A stretch of 64,000 bases of DNA, taken from positions 2,046,001 to 2,110,000 of the forward strand of contig OY969917.1 in the NCBI GenBank assembly GCA_963704565.1. Direction: 5' to 3'. This stretch comes from Rhodoblastus sp963704565. Lineage in GTDB: Bacteria; Pseudomonadota; Alphaproteobacteria; Rhizobiales; Beijerinckiaceae. The position numbers were made by a program, and so were the translations under genes. Positions 43,026 to 51,126 of this stretch are shown piece after piece; position 1 is the first letter of the stretch, and each line of letters opens with the position of its first letter. The notes under the pieces were generated by a model, which made no database searches, was not told where the DNA came from, and worked only from the letters and a program-made list of their open reading frames with translations.

Positions 43026-44471
43026 ATGCGTCATCGTGTGGTCAAATGGCTGAGCTGGTCGGGCATGGACGCCGTCGGGCGGCTGGTCATGCTCACCGCG
43101 GGCACCGCAATTCTGTCGCGTTTGCTCGGCCCGCGCGATTTCGGCGTCGCCGCGCTGATTCTCGCCGTGGTCAGCGCCGCCAGCGTCCTGGTCGGCGCGC
43201 CCTTCGAGGAGGCCTTGGCGCAACGCAAGGTTCTGCGCCTCGCCCATTTGCGCGCCGCGCTCTCCGCGAGCTGGCTGGCGAGCCTTGCCTGTCTTCTGCT
43301 GTCCTTTCCGCTCGGGTGGGTTCTTGGCCGCGCCTACCATGAGCCGGACTTTGTCTGGCTGCTGCCGGCCGGCATGGTCACGGCTTTTTTCTATGGCTAT
43401 TCCGACATCGTGATCGGGCTGCTGCGCCGCCAGCGCCGCTTCGCCGACCTCGCCAAGGCGACCCTGCTCGGCAACGCCATCGGCATCGCGGCCTCCATCG
43501 CGCTGGCGCTGGCCGGCGCCGGCGTGTGGGCTTTGGTCGGCCAGCGCCTGCTGATCGTCGTCGCCCGCGCCGTGTTTTTGCAAGCCAGCGCCAAGGTGCT
43601 GATCCTGCCCAGCCGCTCCATCGGCCCCTTGCGCGATCTCGCGCGCTATGGCGGCGTGACGCTGGCGGACCGTCTGATCGACAATTTCACTTATCTCGTC
43701 TTCAATTACGCCGTCGGCGGGCTCTACGGCCTGAATGTGCTGGGCTATGTCAATATGGCGATGCGGCTGGTCGAGCCTTTGCGCTCGGCGATCGGCGCCA
43801 CCGGCCATAATCTGGTCTTTTCCGTCCTGTCCCGTTTGCAGGACGAGCCGGAGCGCCTGAGCGCGCGGGCGCGCGTCATTGTCGCCCATGCGGCGCTGGG
43901 AATCGCGCCGGTCTTCGTCGGCCTTGCCGCCGTCATTCCGGTGTTGCTGCCGCTGGTGGCCGGCCCCGGCTGGGATGAGGCCGTGATCATCGGCTCCTGC
44001 CTCGCGCTTGGCTCGGCGATCTGCCTGCCGTCGCGGCTGATCATCACCGCGCTCAGCGCGCGCGGACGGCCCGAATATAGTTTGACCGCCAATATGGCCG
44101 CGCTGGGCGTCACCGTCGCGGTTCTGGTCTTCGCCGCCGGCCTGGGGCCGATCGCCGTCGGCCTGTCGCGCGTCGCCGGCGACATGGCCCAGGCGGCGAC
44201 CGCCATTCTCGCAGCGCCGCAATTGCTCGGCTGGTCGCGCCGCGCGCGTTTTCTGGCGCTGGCCCCGGCCTGGGCGCTCGCCGCCCTGATGGGCTTTTTC
44301 GTGCTCCGTCTCGCCCCCGTTTTACCCAATTTCAGCCGGCCGACGACCCTGGCTTTGCTGATCGGCGCCGGCATAGCGGCCTATGCCGTCAGCCTCGCCC
44401 TGTTCGCGCGCGAAAAACTCGCCGGCCTCACCGGCCTGCTCGCCCTGCGCGCGCGACCGGTGGAGGGCTAG
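43026..44471 (+). CDS. Wzx-like polysaccharide flippase
   Basis: A 481-residue MOP-superfamily transporter with about twelve to fourteen hydrophobic segments, starting VMLTAGTAILSRLLGPRDFG, the hallmark N-terminus of Wzx/RfbX proteins. It would flip undecaprenyl-linked repeat units for the neighbouring co-polymerase. The start at 43026 follows a GGGAG ribosome site. The two genes form a short rightward unit ending before the pilin leader. Confidence 0.88.
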   Translation: MRHRVVKWLSWSGMDAVGRLVMLTAGTAILSRLLGPRDFGVAALILAVVSAASVLVGAPFEEALAQRKVLRLAHLRAALSASWLASLACLLLSFPLGWVLGRAYHEPDFVWLLPAGMVTAFFYGYSDIVIGLLRRQRRFADLAKATLLGNAIGIAASIALALAGAGVWALVGQRLLIVVARAVFLQASAKVLILPSRSIGPLRDLARYGGVTLADRLIDNFTYLVFNYAVGGLYGLNVLGYVNMAMRLVEPLRSAIGATGHNLVFSVLSRLQDEPERLSARARVIVAHAALGIAPVFVGLAAVIPVLLPLVAGPGWDEAVIIGSCLALGSAICLPSRLIITALSARGRPEYSLTANMAALGVTVAVLVFAAGLGPIAVGLSRVAGDMAQAATAILAAPQLLGWSRRARFLALAPAWALAALMGFFVLRLAPVLPNFSRPTTLALLIGAGIAAYAVSLALFAREKLAGLTGLLALRARPVEG

Positions 44472-44884
44472 TCGGGCTGAGCGACGGGCGAGGCTTGAAC
44501 AGGCGCGGCTTCGAGAGGGAGGAATCGACCCATTGCGGCCGGTGAGTGAAACGAAAGAACGTCCTGTGTTGCTTTTCGGGCGGCTGTCTTGGGCGCGACC
44601 CAAGGTTACCTGCCCACTTTCCCTCGGTGTAACTGTCGAGAAAATTTCCTGCTGCGAGCCTTGGAAAAATTGTCGGGCCTTTTCGAAGCTCCTGCATTGT
44701 TGACTGAGCCCCTTTCCTCGCCATCGAAATCAATCTTCCTTGAGAATCCCAAGTTTAACAGTCATTTGGAAAATCCAACGAGTCATTTTAACATCTTAGC
44801 GAGAAACCTCCCTTACGGTAGCCCCATCGCGGCTGACAGCAAGCAATGTCTGAGGCGAGCGACCAAATTTGGGAGCATAACCAT
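44472..44884 (+). promoter_or_regulatory. Leader of the Flp pilin gene with spaced direct repeats
   Basis: About 410 bases without a supported gene. AGTCATTT occurs at 44760-44767 and 44781-44788, exactly 21 bases apart (two helical turns), each next to a TTAACA-like block (44755-44760 and 44788-44793). This spacing would suit a dimeric activator 100-130 bases upstream of the pilin start. No clear -24/-12 or -35/-10 pair is visible to me. Confidence 0.4.
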
Positions 44885-45046
44885 ATGAAAAACCTCGTCA
44901 ATCGCTTTATGCAGGACCAGTCCGGCGCCACGGCCATCGAATATGGCTTGCTTGCCGCTCTGATCGCGTTGGCCATCATCGCCTCGGTGGCGAACCTCGG
45001 TTCGAACCTGTCCAACCTGTTCAACCAGGTTTCGACCAACCTCTGA
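44885..45046 (+). CDS. Flp/Fap-type pilin
   Basis: Type IVb pilin precursor of 53 residues. The leader MKNLVNRFMQDQSG is followed by the prepilin-peptidase site G/ATAIEYGLLAALI with glutamate at +5 and tyrosine at +6, then a hydrophobic helix and a short polar tail. It would polymerise into Flp pili with the Tad machinery. The start is behind GGGAG. No tad/cpa genes adjoin; the TadE/TadG unit is 16 kb away in this window. Confidence 0.92.
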   Translation: MKNLVNRFMQDQSGATAIEYGLLAALIALAIIASVANLGSNLSNLFNQVSTNL

Positions 45047-45050
45047 TCCC

Positions 45051-45119
45051 GTCATGCGAAGCTCGGCCGTCCAACGGCCGGGCGGGAAGCCCCCGAACCG
45101 GTTCCGCATGACTTTTGTT
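45051..45119 (+). terminator. Branched hairpin after the pilin gene, likely terminator
   Basis: An outer stem GTCATGCG (45051-45058) with CGCATGAC (45105-45112) encloses an inner hairpin CGGCCGT/ACGGCCG (45064-45070, 45074-45080), and the outer stem is followed by TTTTGTT. The structure begins four bases after the pilin stop. It can act as a terminator and protect the mRNA 3' end of this presumably abundant transcript. Confidence 0.6.
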
Positions 45120-45493
45120 CCTGCCATCCACCTTTCGTCAAAGCTGGGCGCCCGCGAGGCTGGCGCGAAGTGACGAACCGTTGAGTTCGCAAAGCGACAT
45201 AGCCGAAAACCTTGTTCAACTCCTCGACGCGACAAGGCGCGGAACCCGAGCCTGTCCTTTTCGGAAGTCGGATCGGGCCGATTGCGGGGCCGTCGCCGTC
45301 GCAAAAAAAAACGCCCGCCGCATCTCCCGGTGGCGCGAGACGACGACAAGAAATTCTTGGAAATGCCTCGGCGTCCATCAAGGCAACATCCTCAACGATA
45401 ATTCAAACGTGAAAAGAACATAACACGAACATCGTAACAGGACCATGGATCGTCGAGAAGACCGTTATCGATTCAAAAGGCGCTTCCGCGTAG
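45120..45493. other. Non-coding gap after the pilin gene
   Basis: No supported gene. A run of nine adenines occurs at about 45302-45310. TTCGTCA (about 45137) and TGACGAA (about 45171) form a 7-bp inverted repeat. The short frame 45445-45720 reads through the palindromic repeat and the GH44 end and is not credible. Confidence 0.4.
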
Positions 45494-45593
45494 AGCGCGT
45501 TCGAAAATCATCGAGTCGAACGCGCTTAAGTTATTTCATTGTTTTGACGCATATTATTGTCCGAAAAGTCTATCAGCTTTTCGGGAATATGCG
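45494..45593. repeat. Bipartite palindromic element, probably dispersed
   Basis: First hairpin AGCGCGTTCGA (45494-45504) with TCGAACGCGCT (45516-45526); a spacer ending TTGTTTTGACG; then a nested hairpin CGCATAT (45548-45554) with ATATGCG (45587-45593) enclosing CCGAAAAG (45561-45568) and CTTTTCGG (45577-45584). This two-hairpin layout with a TTTTGACGCA linker recalls a family of intergenic repeats common in Hyphomicrobiales genomes; this is from memory and not tested. Confidence 0.6.
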
Positions 45594-45698
45594 CTGGCGG
45601 CGGGCTCCGGCGGGTTGTTTGCGCATGACGGACGCTCTGGCGATGGCTGCCTCGCGGTCATCGGAGCTTTCCGTCAATAAGAACCACGCGCTGGCTTC

Positions 45699-47309
45699 CT
45701 ACTCCGCATTCAGGGCATAGCGGCGTGCGGAAAATTCCGGCGTGACAAGGCGCAAAAGCGCGCTGGGCTCGCTGCCCTGCCCGTCGATCGCGCGGCACGA
45801 CCGGCGGCTTGCATCGAAGCCCAGCGTGGCGCGCAAGGCCAGCGGGCGGTTTGAGCCGCAACGCAAATCGAAGGCGACAGGTTGAGCGGTCTTGTTGATG
45901 GCGATCAGGTCGATCTCGCCCTTTTCGCCGTGCGCGGAAAAAAGCGAGAGGCCGGGGCCGGCATTGCTTTCGACGGGGAGGCTGTGCGCGCCAAATAGCC
46001 GGCCGTCGGCGTCTTTCATGCGGTACAGCCTGAAAGCCTCGCCGATCCAGCCGGCGAGATCGCCCCAATGGGCCGCGATTTTTACGCCGGCGCGGCCGAA
46101 CCTTCCGAGGGCGTCGGCGACAGCGAGGCCGCTCGACAATTGGCCCGGCCCGCCGAAATTATATTCGCCGATCGACAGGCCGACGCCCGGGAAATTTTTT
46201 TCGACGATCCGGCGCAGGCTCGGCAGCAGGGGCAGCGGCAGGCCCGAGCCCGTCCCGCAGCCGAGCGTGTCGGCGACCCAGGATTTCTCGCAATAAGTCG
46301 CATCGTCGAGCGAGCGCGGCGCGTCAAGCACGGCCGGGGCAAGCGCGGGATTTTCGTTGCGATAGAGATCGCCGCTTCCAATCTGCGGATACCAGTGCAC
46401 GTCGAGACAATCGAGCAGGCGCAGGCCCCGGCGCTCGGATTCGGCGCGGAAGGCGGCGAGATATGCGGCGAGGAACGAGCCATGCGCCTTGTAATCGGCC
46501 CAGTCGGGCGCGTTCTGGAAAGTCAGGAATTCCGGCGCGCCCCAGCTCGTCGGGCCGAGCACCCAGGCGCCGGAGTCGATCTTCTTGATCGCCGCCGCCG
46601 CGCGCAGGGATTTTTCGATGAAGCTCTTGATCGTCGGCGGGCTTTTGACGATGCGGGGATGGGTCCGAGTCCACAGGCCCGGCTCGTTGTCGAGATAATA
46701 GCCGCGCACGCCGCCCGACGCCGCGCCGCCATGTTCCGCGACCAGACGGGCGACGAAGGCCGGGATATTGACCGCGCCTCCCGCCTCTTCGCGCTCCGAC
46801 CAGTCGACGGCGGCGAAACGCGGCGAAGGCGCGGCCTCATTCGGCGCCACCGCGCCATTGAAATCCGCCGCGACATAGCCGGCGAGCGGCAAAGTCAGCA
46901 GGCTGCGCGCGCCGATTTTCCGGCTGTTGGCGAGAAAGATTTCGACCACTTCGCCGGGGCGGTCCCGATCTTCCTTCGGGACGTCGAGAAAGCGCAGCAG
47001 CGCGTCGCTGTTGGCGTGCTGGTAATCCTTGCCGGAATTGGCGGCGTTGTCGCGCCAATTATAGGCGGTCATCAGATTGCCGCCGAGGCGGCGGACGGTC
47101 ACGCCGGCGCGGCGGTCGAAATCGACGCTCGGCCCCTCGCCGTCCATGGTCCCGAGTTCGTTCGAGCCATAGATGAAAGGATCGATCGGCGCTCCGGCGG
47201 CGCGGTCGTCGATCCGGATCGTCGCTGGCGCATGTTCAGCCGCCCTTGCAAACCCTCCCGCCGCGAGGCCGCCGCCGCCCAGCAGCGCGACCATCGCCCG
47301 GCGCGACAT
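45699..47309 (-). CDS. Secreted glycoside hydrolase, GH44-like
   Basis: A 536-residue exported enzyme. The N-terminus MSRRAMVALLGGGGLAAGG resembles a twin-arginine signal peptide. The TIM-barrel domain shows the likely acid/base in GYYLDNEPGLWTRTHPRI (about residue 190) and the likely nucleophile in LSIGEYNFGGPGQ (about 370), followed by a beta-sandwich domain, as in GH44 endoglucanases/xyloglucanases. A role in trimming a locally made glucan is inferred from context. It starts 11 bases after the glycosyltransferase stop on the same strand. Confidence 0.8.
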   Translation of the reverse strand: MSRRAMVALLGGGGLAAGGFARAAEHAPATIRIDDRAAGAPIDPFIYGSNELGTMDGEGPSVDFDRRAGVTVRRLGGNLMTAYNWRDNAANSGKDYQHANSDALLRFLDVPKEDRDRPGEVVEIFLANSRKIGARSLLTLPLAGYVAADFNGAVAPNEAAPSPRFAAVDWSEREEAGGAVNIPAFVARLVAEHGGAASGGVRGYYLDNEPGLWTRTHPRIVKSPPTIKSFIEKSLRAAAAIKKIDSGAWVLGPTSWGAPEFLTFQNAPDWADYKAHGSFLAAYLAAFRAESERRGLRLLDCLDVHWYPQIGSGDLYRNENPALAPAVLDAPRSLDDATYCEKSWVADTLGCGTGSGLPLPLLPSLRRIVEKNFPGVGLSIGEYNFGGPGQLSSGLAVADALGRFGRAGVKIAAHWGDLAGWIGEAFRLYRMKDADGRLFGAHSLPVESNAGPGLSLFSAHGEKGEIDLIAINKTAQPVAFDLRCGSNRPLALRATLGFDASRRSCRAIDGQGSEPSALLRLVTPEFSARRYALNAE

Positions 47310-47320
47310 CGGTCGGCGGT

Positions 47321-48250
47321 TCAAGACACCAGCCCTCGCCCGTAAAGCGCCGGCCGGAAACGCGGCGCCCACAGGATCTTGCCAAGCCCGCCATGGAGCC
47401 GCGCCGCCATTTTCTGGCTCAGATCGGCGTTGAAGGGCGCCGCCGCCACCGTCGCCGCGCCGAAGATCAAGGTTTGCACGGCGCCGGCCGCCATCCACAG
47501 AGCGATGATCCCGGGCCGGCCGGGGTTGGTCATGTTCTGGACGAAAACCCTGATCTGGCCGCTGAGGAATTTGCGCTTTTTCACATAGGCCCAGGTCAGG
47601 CGGCGTCGCGGCGCCCATTCGCGCACCAAGGCGCGCGGCGCGAAATGGAAGCGCCGTCCGGATTTGACCAGCTTTTGCAGCAGCAGACTGTCCTCGCCGC
47701 CGACCTCGTTGAGGCCGGGATCGAAATTGACCGGCGCCGACAGGCAGGCGCGGCGGTCGAACATGGAATTATTGGTGCCGAGACGCGCGGCGAGCGCGGT
47801 AATGTCGGCGCCGTCGGGACGGTCGATGCGGCGCTCGAAAAATGGCGCGAAGGGGCCGATGTCGCCGCCCTCGGCGCGGGCCTCGATCGGCCCGAAAACC
47901 GCGTCGGCGCCGGTGTCGCGGGCGACATCGACGAGAGCCGCGAGCCAGAGCGGATCGGCCTCCTCGTCGTCGTCGAGAAAGGCCACCCAGCGCCCGAGCG
48001 CGACGGCGACCCCGGCGTTGCGGGCGTTGGCCACGCCGGGGCGCGGCTCGCTGACATAAACGACCGGAAAAGGCGCGCGCGCGGAAAGCGTCTCGACCAG
48101 TTCGCGGGCGTTGGCGTCGGGCGAATTGTCCACCACGACGATCTCGACCGCGAGTTCGCGCAGCCCGGTCTGCTGGAACAGGCTGACCAGGGCCCGGCGC
48201 AAGGGCTCGGGGCGATGATAAGTGGGTGTGACGACGCTGACGCGATCCAT
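47321..48250 (-). CDS. Family 2 glycosyltransferase
   Basis: A 309-residue GT-A enzyme. The nucleotide-binding N-terminus is RVSVVTPTYHRPEPLRRALV, the metal site WVAFLDDDEEADPLWL (about residue 88) and the catalytic region EVGGEDSLLLQKLVKSG (about 197), with a hydrophobic C-terminal stretch suggesting membrane association. It shares its unit with the GH44-like enzyme, a synthesis-plus-hydrolase pairing seen in exopolysaccharide loci. Confidence 0.87.
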   Translation of the reverse strand: MDRVSVVTPTYHRPEPLRRALVSLFQQTGLRELAVEIVVVDNSPDANARELVETLSARAPFPVVYVSEPRPGVANARNAGVAVALGRWVAFLDDDEEADPLWLAALVDVARDTGADAVFGPIEARAEGGDIGPFAPFFERRIDRPDGADITALAARLGTNNSMFDRRACLSAPVNFDPGLNEVGGEDSLLLQKLVKSGRRFHFAPRALVREWAPRRRLTWAYVKKRKFLSGQIRVFVQNMTNPGRPGIIALWMAAGAVQTLIFGAATVAAAPFNADLSQKMAARLHGGLGKILWAPRFRPALYGRGLVS

Positions 48251-48473
48251 GAAGCAACTCGGACGAAGCGGAGCGCGGCGAAAAGGCCGCGTCAGGCGTC
48301 AAGACTAGCCCGGCTTCGTTAAAAAGGTCGGCGCGAGAATACTTAAAATTTGATTGATCCTGTTAACCGGATGGGCGCCATGAAAGCTAAAATCCGCGCC
48401 ATTCACTTTATCTTTTCACGAAATCGCCGGGCGTTGCGCGGTTAAATCGGCGCAGAGAGGTTCGCGCCGCCCG

Positions 48474-49979
48474 ATGCTGTTCAATTCCTTCGCCTTCGTG
48501 CTCGGCTTCCTGCCGATCGCCTTCGCCGGCTATTTCCTGGCCTCGCGGCTGAGCGGCCGGCTGGGCGTCGCCTTTCTGGCTCTGGCCTCGCTCGCCTTTT
48601 ATTCCTATTGGAACTGGCGGCTGACCTTCCTGCTCTGCGCCTCGATCCTGGTCAATTATTCGATCGGCGCGGCCATCGCCCGCCGGCGCGAAGACGATCC
48701 GCGCCGCGCCAAAGCCTTCCTCATCGCCGGACTGGCGCTCAATCTCGGCTGCCTGATCTATTTCAAATATATGAACTGGCTGATCGATACGCTCAACCAT
48801 TTCTCCCCGCATGAACTGTCGTTCGTGAAAGTCGTCCTGCCGCTCGGCATTTCATTTTATACCTTTACCCAGATCGCCTTTCTGGTGGACAGCTTCAAAG
48901 GCAAGGTCAAGGAGCGTCACCTCGGCAATTATGTCCTGTTCGTCACCTATTTCCCCCATCTGATCGCGGGGCCGGTGCTGCATCATTCGGAAATGATGCC
49001 GCAATTCGCCGATAACGCGAACAAAAGGCCGGTTCCCGCCAATATCGCCTTCGGCCTCGCTTTGTTCCTGATCGGCGTGGTCAAGAAAATCGTCTTTGCC
49101 GATTCGGTCGCGCCTTTCGCCGATCAGGTGTTCAACGGCCATGGCGCGCTTGGCGCGACGGCCGCCTGGAGTGGCGCGCTCGCCTATACGGCGCAGATCT
49201 ATTTCGATTTCTCCGGCTATACCGACATGGCGCTCGGCCTGTCGCGGATGTTTAACATCTATCTGCCGCTCAATTTCAACTCGCCCTACAAGGCGCAGTC
49301 CATCGTCGATTTCTGGCGGCGCTGGCACATGACCTTGTCGCGCTTCCTGCGCGATTATCTCTACATCCCGCTCGGCGGCAACCGCTTCGGCTTCCTGCGC
49401 CGCTACGCAAATCTCTTCATCACCATGCTGCTCGGCGGGCTGTGGCACGGCGCCGGCTGGACCTTTCTGATCTGGGGCGCGCTGCACGGCTTCTACCTCG
49501 TCGTCGATCACGCCGTCGCCGCCCTGCGCCAGCGGTCAGGCGTCGCCTGGCGCGCCTGGATGGCGCCCTTCGGCTGGGCGCTGACTTTTTTCGCCGTGGT
49601 GGTCGGCTGGGTCTTCTTCCGCGCGACCAGTCTCGATGGCGCGCTGCGGGTGCTGGAGGGCATGACGGCCTTCAATATCCCGGCGCCGCCGCACGAGATC
49701 GTCCGCGAACTACCCTCCGCTCTGATCGGCCGGCTGGGGGAATCGCCCTGGCCGTGGATCGCGGGCCTGCTGGGACCGGCGGTTTTCGCCCCCAATTCGC
49801 AGCAGATCGTCGCCTGGGCCGAAGCCCGGCTCAAGAACTTCGGCGCGACGCCGCGCCCGGCCCTGCGCCTCGCCGCGCCTTACGCCTTCGCGGGATTCGC
49901 GACGACGATGGCGCTTTTCGTCATTTCGCTCACGGGGATTCGCCATGGCGCCTCGCCCTTCATCTATTTCAACTTTTAG
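48474..49979 (+). CDS. MBOAT-family O-acyltransferase (AlgI-like)
   Basis: Polytopic membrane protein of 501 residues that would move acyl groups across the membrane for polysaccharide O-acetylation, as AlgI and PatA do. The family motif IVDFWRRWHMTLSRFLRDYL and the catalytic histidine in LLGGLWHGAGWTFLIWG (about residue 324) are present. The frame continues 35 bases into the next gene, which encodes the probable SGNH partner, so the two are tightly coupled. Confidence 0.92.
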   Translation: MLFNSFAFVLGFLPIAFAGYFLASRLSGRLGVAFLALASLAFYSYWNWRLTFLLCASILVNYSIGAAIARRREDDPRRAKAFLIAGLALNLGCLIYFKYMNWLIDTLNHFSPHELSFVKVVLPLGISFYTFTQIAFLVDSFKGKVKERHLGNYVLFVTYFPHLIAGPVLHHSEMMPQFADNANKRPVPANIAFGLALFLIGVVKKIVFADSVAPFADQVFNGHGALGATAAWSGALAYTAQIYFDFSGYTDMALGLSRMFNIYLPLNFNSPYKAQSIVDFWRRWHMTLSRFLRDYLYIPLGGNRFGFLRRYANLFITMLLGGLWHGAGWTFLIWGALHGFYLVVDHAVAALRQRSGVAWRAWMAPFGWALTFFAVVVGWVFFRATSLDGALRVLEGMTAFNIPAPPHEIVRELPSALIGRLGESPWPWIAGLLGPAVFAPNSQQIVAWAEARLKNFGATPRPALRLAAPYAFAGFATTMALFVISLTGIRHGASPFIYFNF

Positions 49980-51126
49980 GGCGTTGCTGATCGGCGCGGG
50001 CGCGACCCTCGCCGGCGCCGCCGTCGCGCTGGGCGCGATCGAGCTGGGCATGCGCGCCGTCGGCTATGGCTCGGTGCTGACCGTCGTCTATGGCCGCGCC
50101 CATTACAATCCCGACCTGCCCGAACTCGGCTATGCCGGGCGGCCCTTCGCGCGCGGCATCGAGTCCAACGAGGGCGGTGCCGACGTCGCCTTCAATTCGC
50201 ATGGCTTTCACGATATCGAACATGCGCGGGCCAAGCCGCCGGGCGCCTTCCGCCTGATGGTCGTCGGCAATTCCTTCACCGCGGCGATCCAGGTCGCGCG
50301 TCGGGACGGCTTCGTCTCGCAACTCGGCGAGGCGCTCGGCCAATGTCCGGCGCTGGCCGGACGCCCGGTCGAAGCCGTCAATCTCGGCGTCGGCGGCTAT
50401 ACGATCCATCAGGAATATCTGCTGCTGCGCGATTACGGCCTGACGCTCAAGCCCGATTTCGTCGTGCTCCAGACCAACAGCTTCGTCGTTCCCGGCGATC
50501 TCGATCCCAAGCTGAATCTCTCGCCGCGCCTGCGTCGCGACGCCGACGGCAAGGTCAGCGTCGATTATTCCTATGAGGACACGCCGCAATATAGAGCCAA
50601 GTCTTCGGATTTCGCCGTCTGGCTGCAAAACTTCAGCGACCGCAGCCGGCTCGTGCAATATGCGATCCAATATCGCCAGATCATGCGCGACATCGCGGCG
50701 GAAGGGGCGCCCGAGGGAGCGCCCGAGGATGAGGCCGCGCTCTACCGCTCGTTCCAGCAGGGCCGCGACCTCGCCTTCGGCGAAATGGCCGAATTGCTGC
50801 GCGAAAAAAACATTCCCTTCGCCGTCACCATCGTCCCGGACGCCGACGCCGAGAGCGCCAGGCCGCTCGGGCCGGAGCCGGTTCGCGACCAATGGCGCCA
50901 GCTCGCCCAAAAAGCCGGCGCGCCCTTCATCGATGTCGAGGACGAGGCCCGCGCCCAGGTGCGCGCGACCGGAGCCTATCTCCATTATCTCGGCGCGAAC
51001 GGCGCCTCCGGCCATCTCGACCGCGTGGGCAACGCATTTTTCGGCAAGGCGCTCGCCGCCCGCCTGTGCCCCCTGCTGGGCGGCGAAAGCTCCGCCTCGC
51101 TCGCGCCGAAATTCGCCGCGCAATGA
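49945..51126 (+). CDS. SGNH/GDSL-type partner of the MBOAT protein
   Basis: A 393-residue protein with an N-terminal membrane anchor (ALLIGAGATLAGAAVALGAIE) and an extracytoplasmic SGNH-hydrolase fold. Block I nucleophile is in LMVVGNSFTAAIQV (about residue 112), the glycine of block II in NLGVGGYTIHQE and asparagine of block III in LQTNSFVV. The C-terminal block reads SGHLDRVGN, with His present but Ser where Asp usually stands. It probably transfers acetyl to the glycan, like AlgJ/AlgX. It overlaps the MBOAT gene by 35 bases and the next gene by four. Confidence 0.8.
   Translation: MAPRPSSISTFRALLIGAGATLAGAAVALGAIELGMRAVGYGSVLTVVYGRAHYNPDLPELGYAGRPFARGIESNEGGADVAFNSHGFHDIEHARAKPPGAFRLMVVGNSFTAAIQVARRDGFVSQLGEALGQCPALAGRPVEAVNLGVGGYTIHQEYLLLRDYGLTLKPDFVVLQTNSFVVPGDLDPKLNLSPRLRRDADGKVSVDYSYEDTPQYRAKSSDFAVWLQNFSDRSRLVQYAIQYRQIMRDIAAEGAPEGAPEDEAALYRSFQQGRDLAFGEMAELLREKNIPFAVTIVPDADAESARPLGPEPVRDQWRQLAQKAGAPFIDVEDEARAQVRATGAYLHYLGANGASGHLDRVGNAFFGKALAARLCPLLGGESSASLAPKFAAQ

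Noticed and set aside
45445..45720. 91-codon plus-strand frame
   Set aside because: Reads through the palindromic repeat and the antisense end of the GH44-like gene; composition and context are not coding-like.
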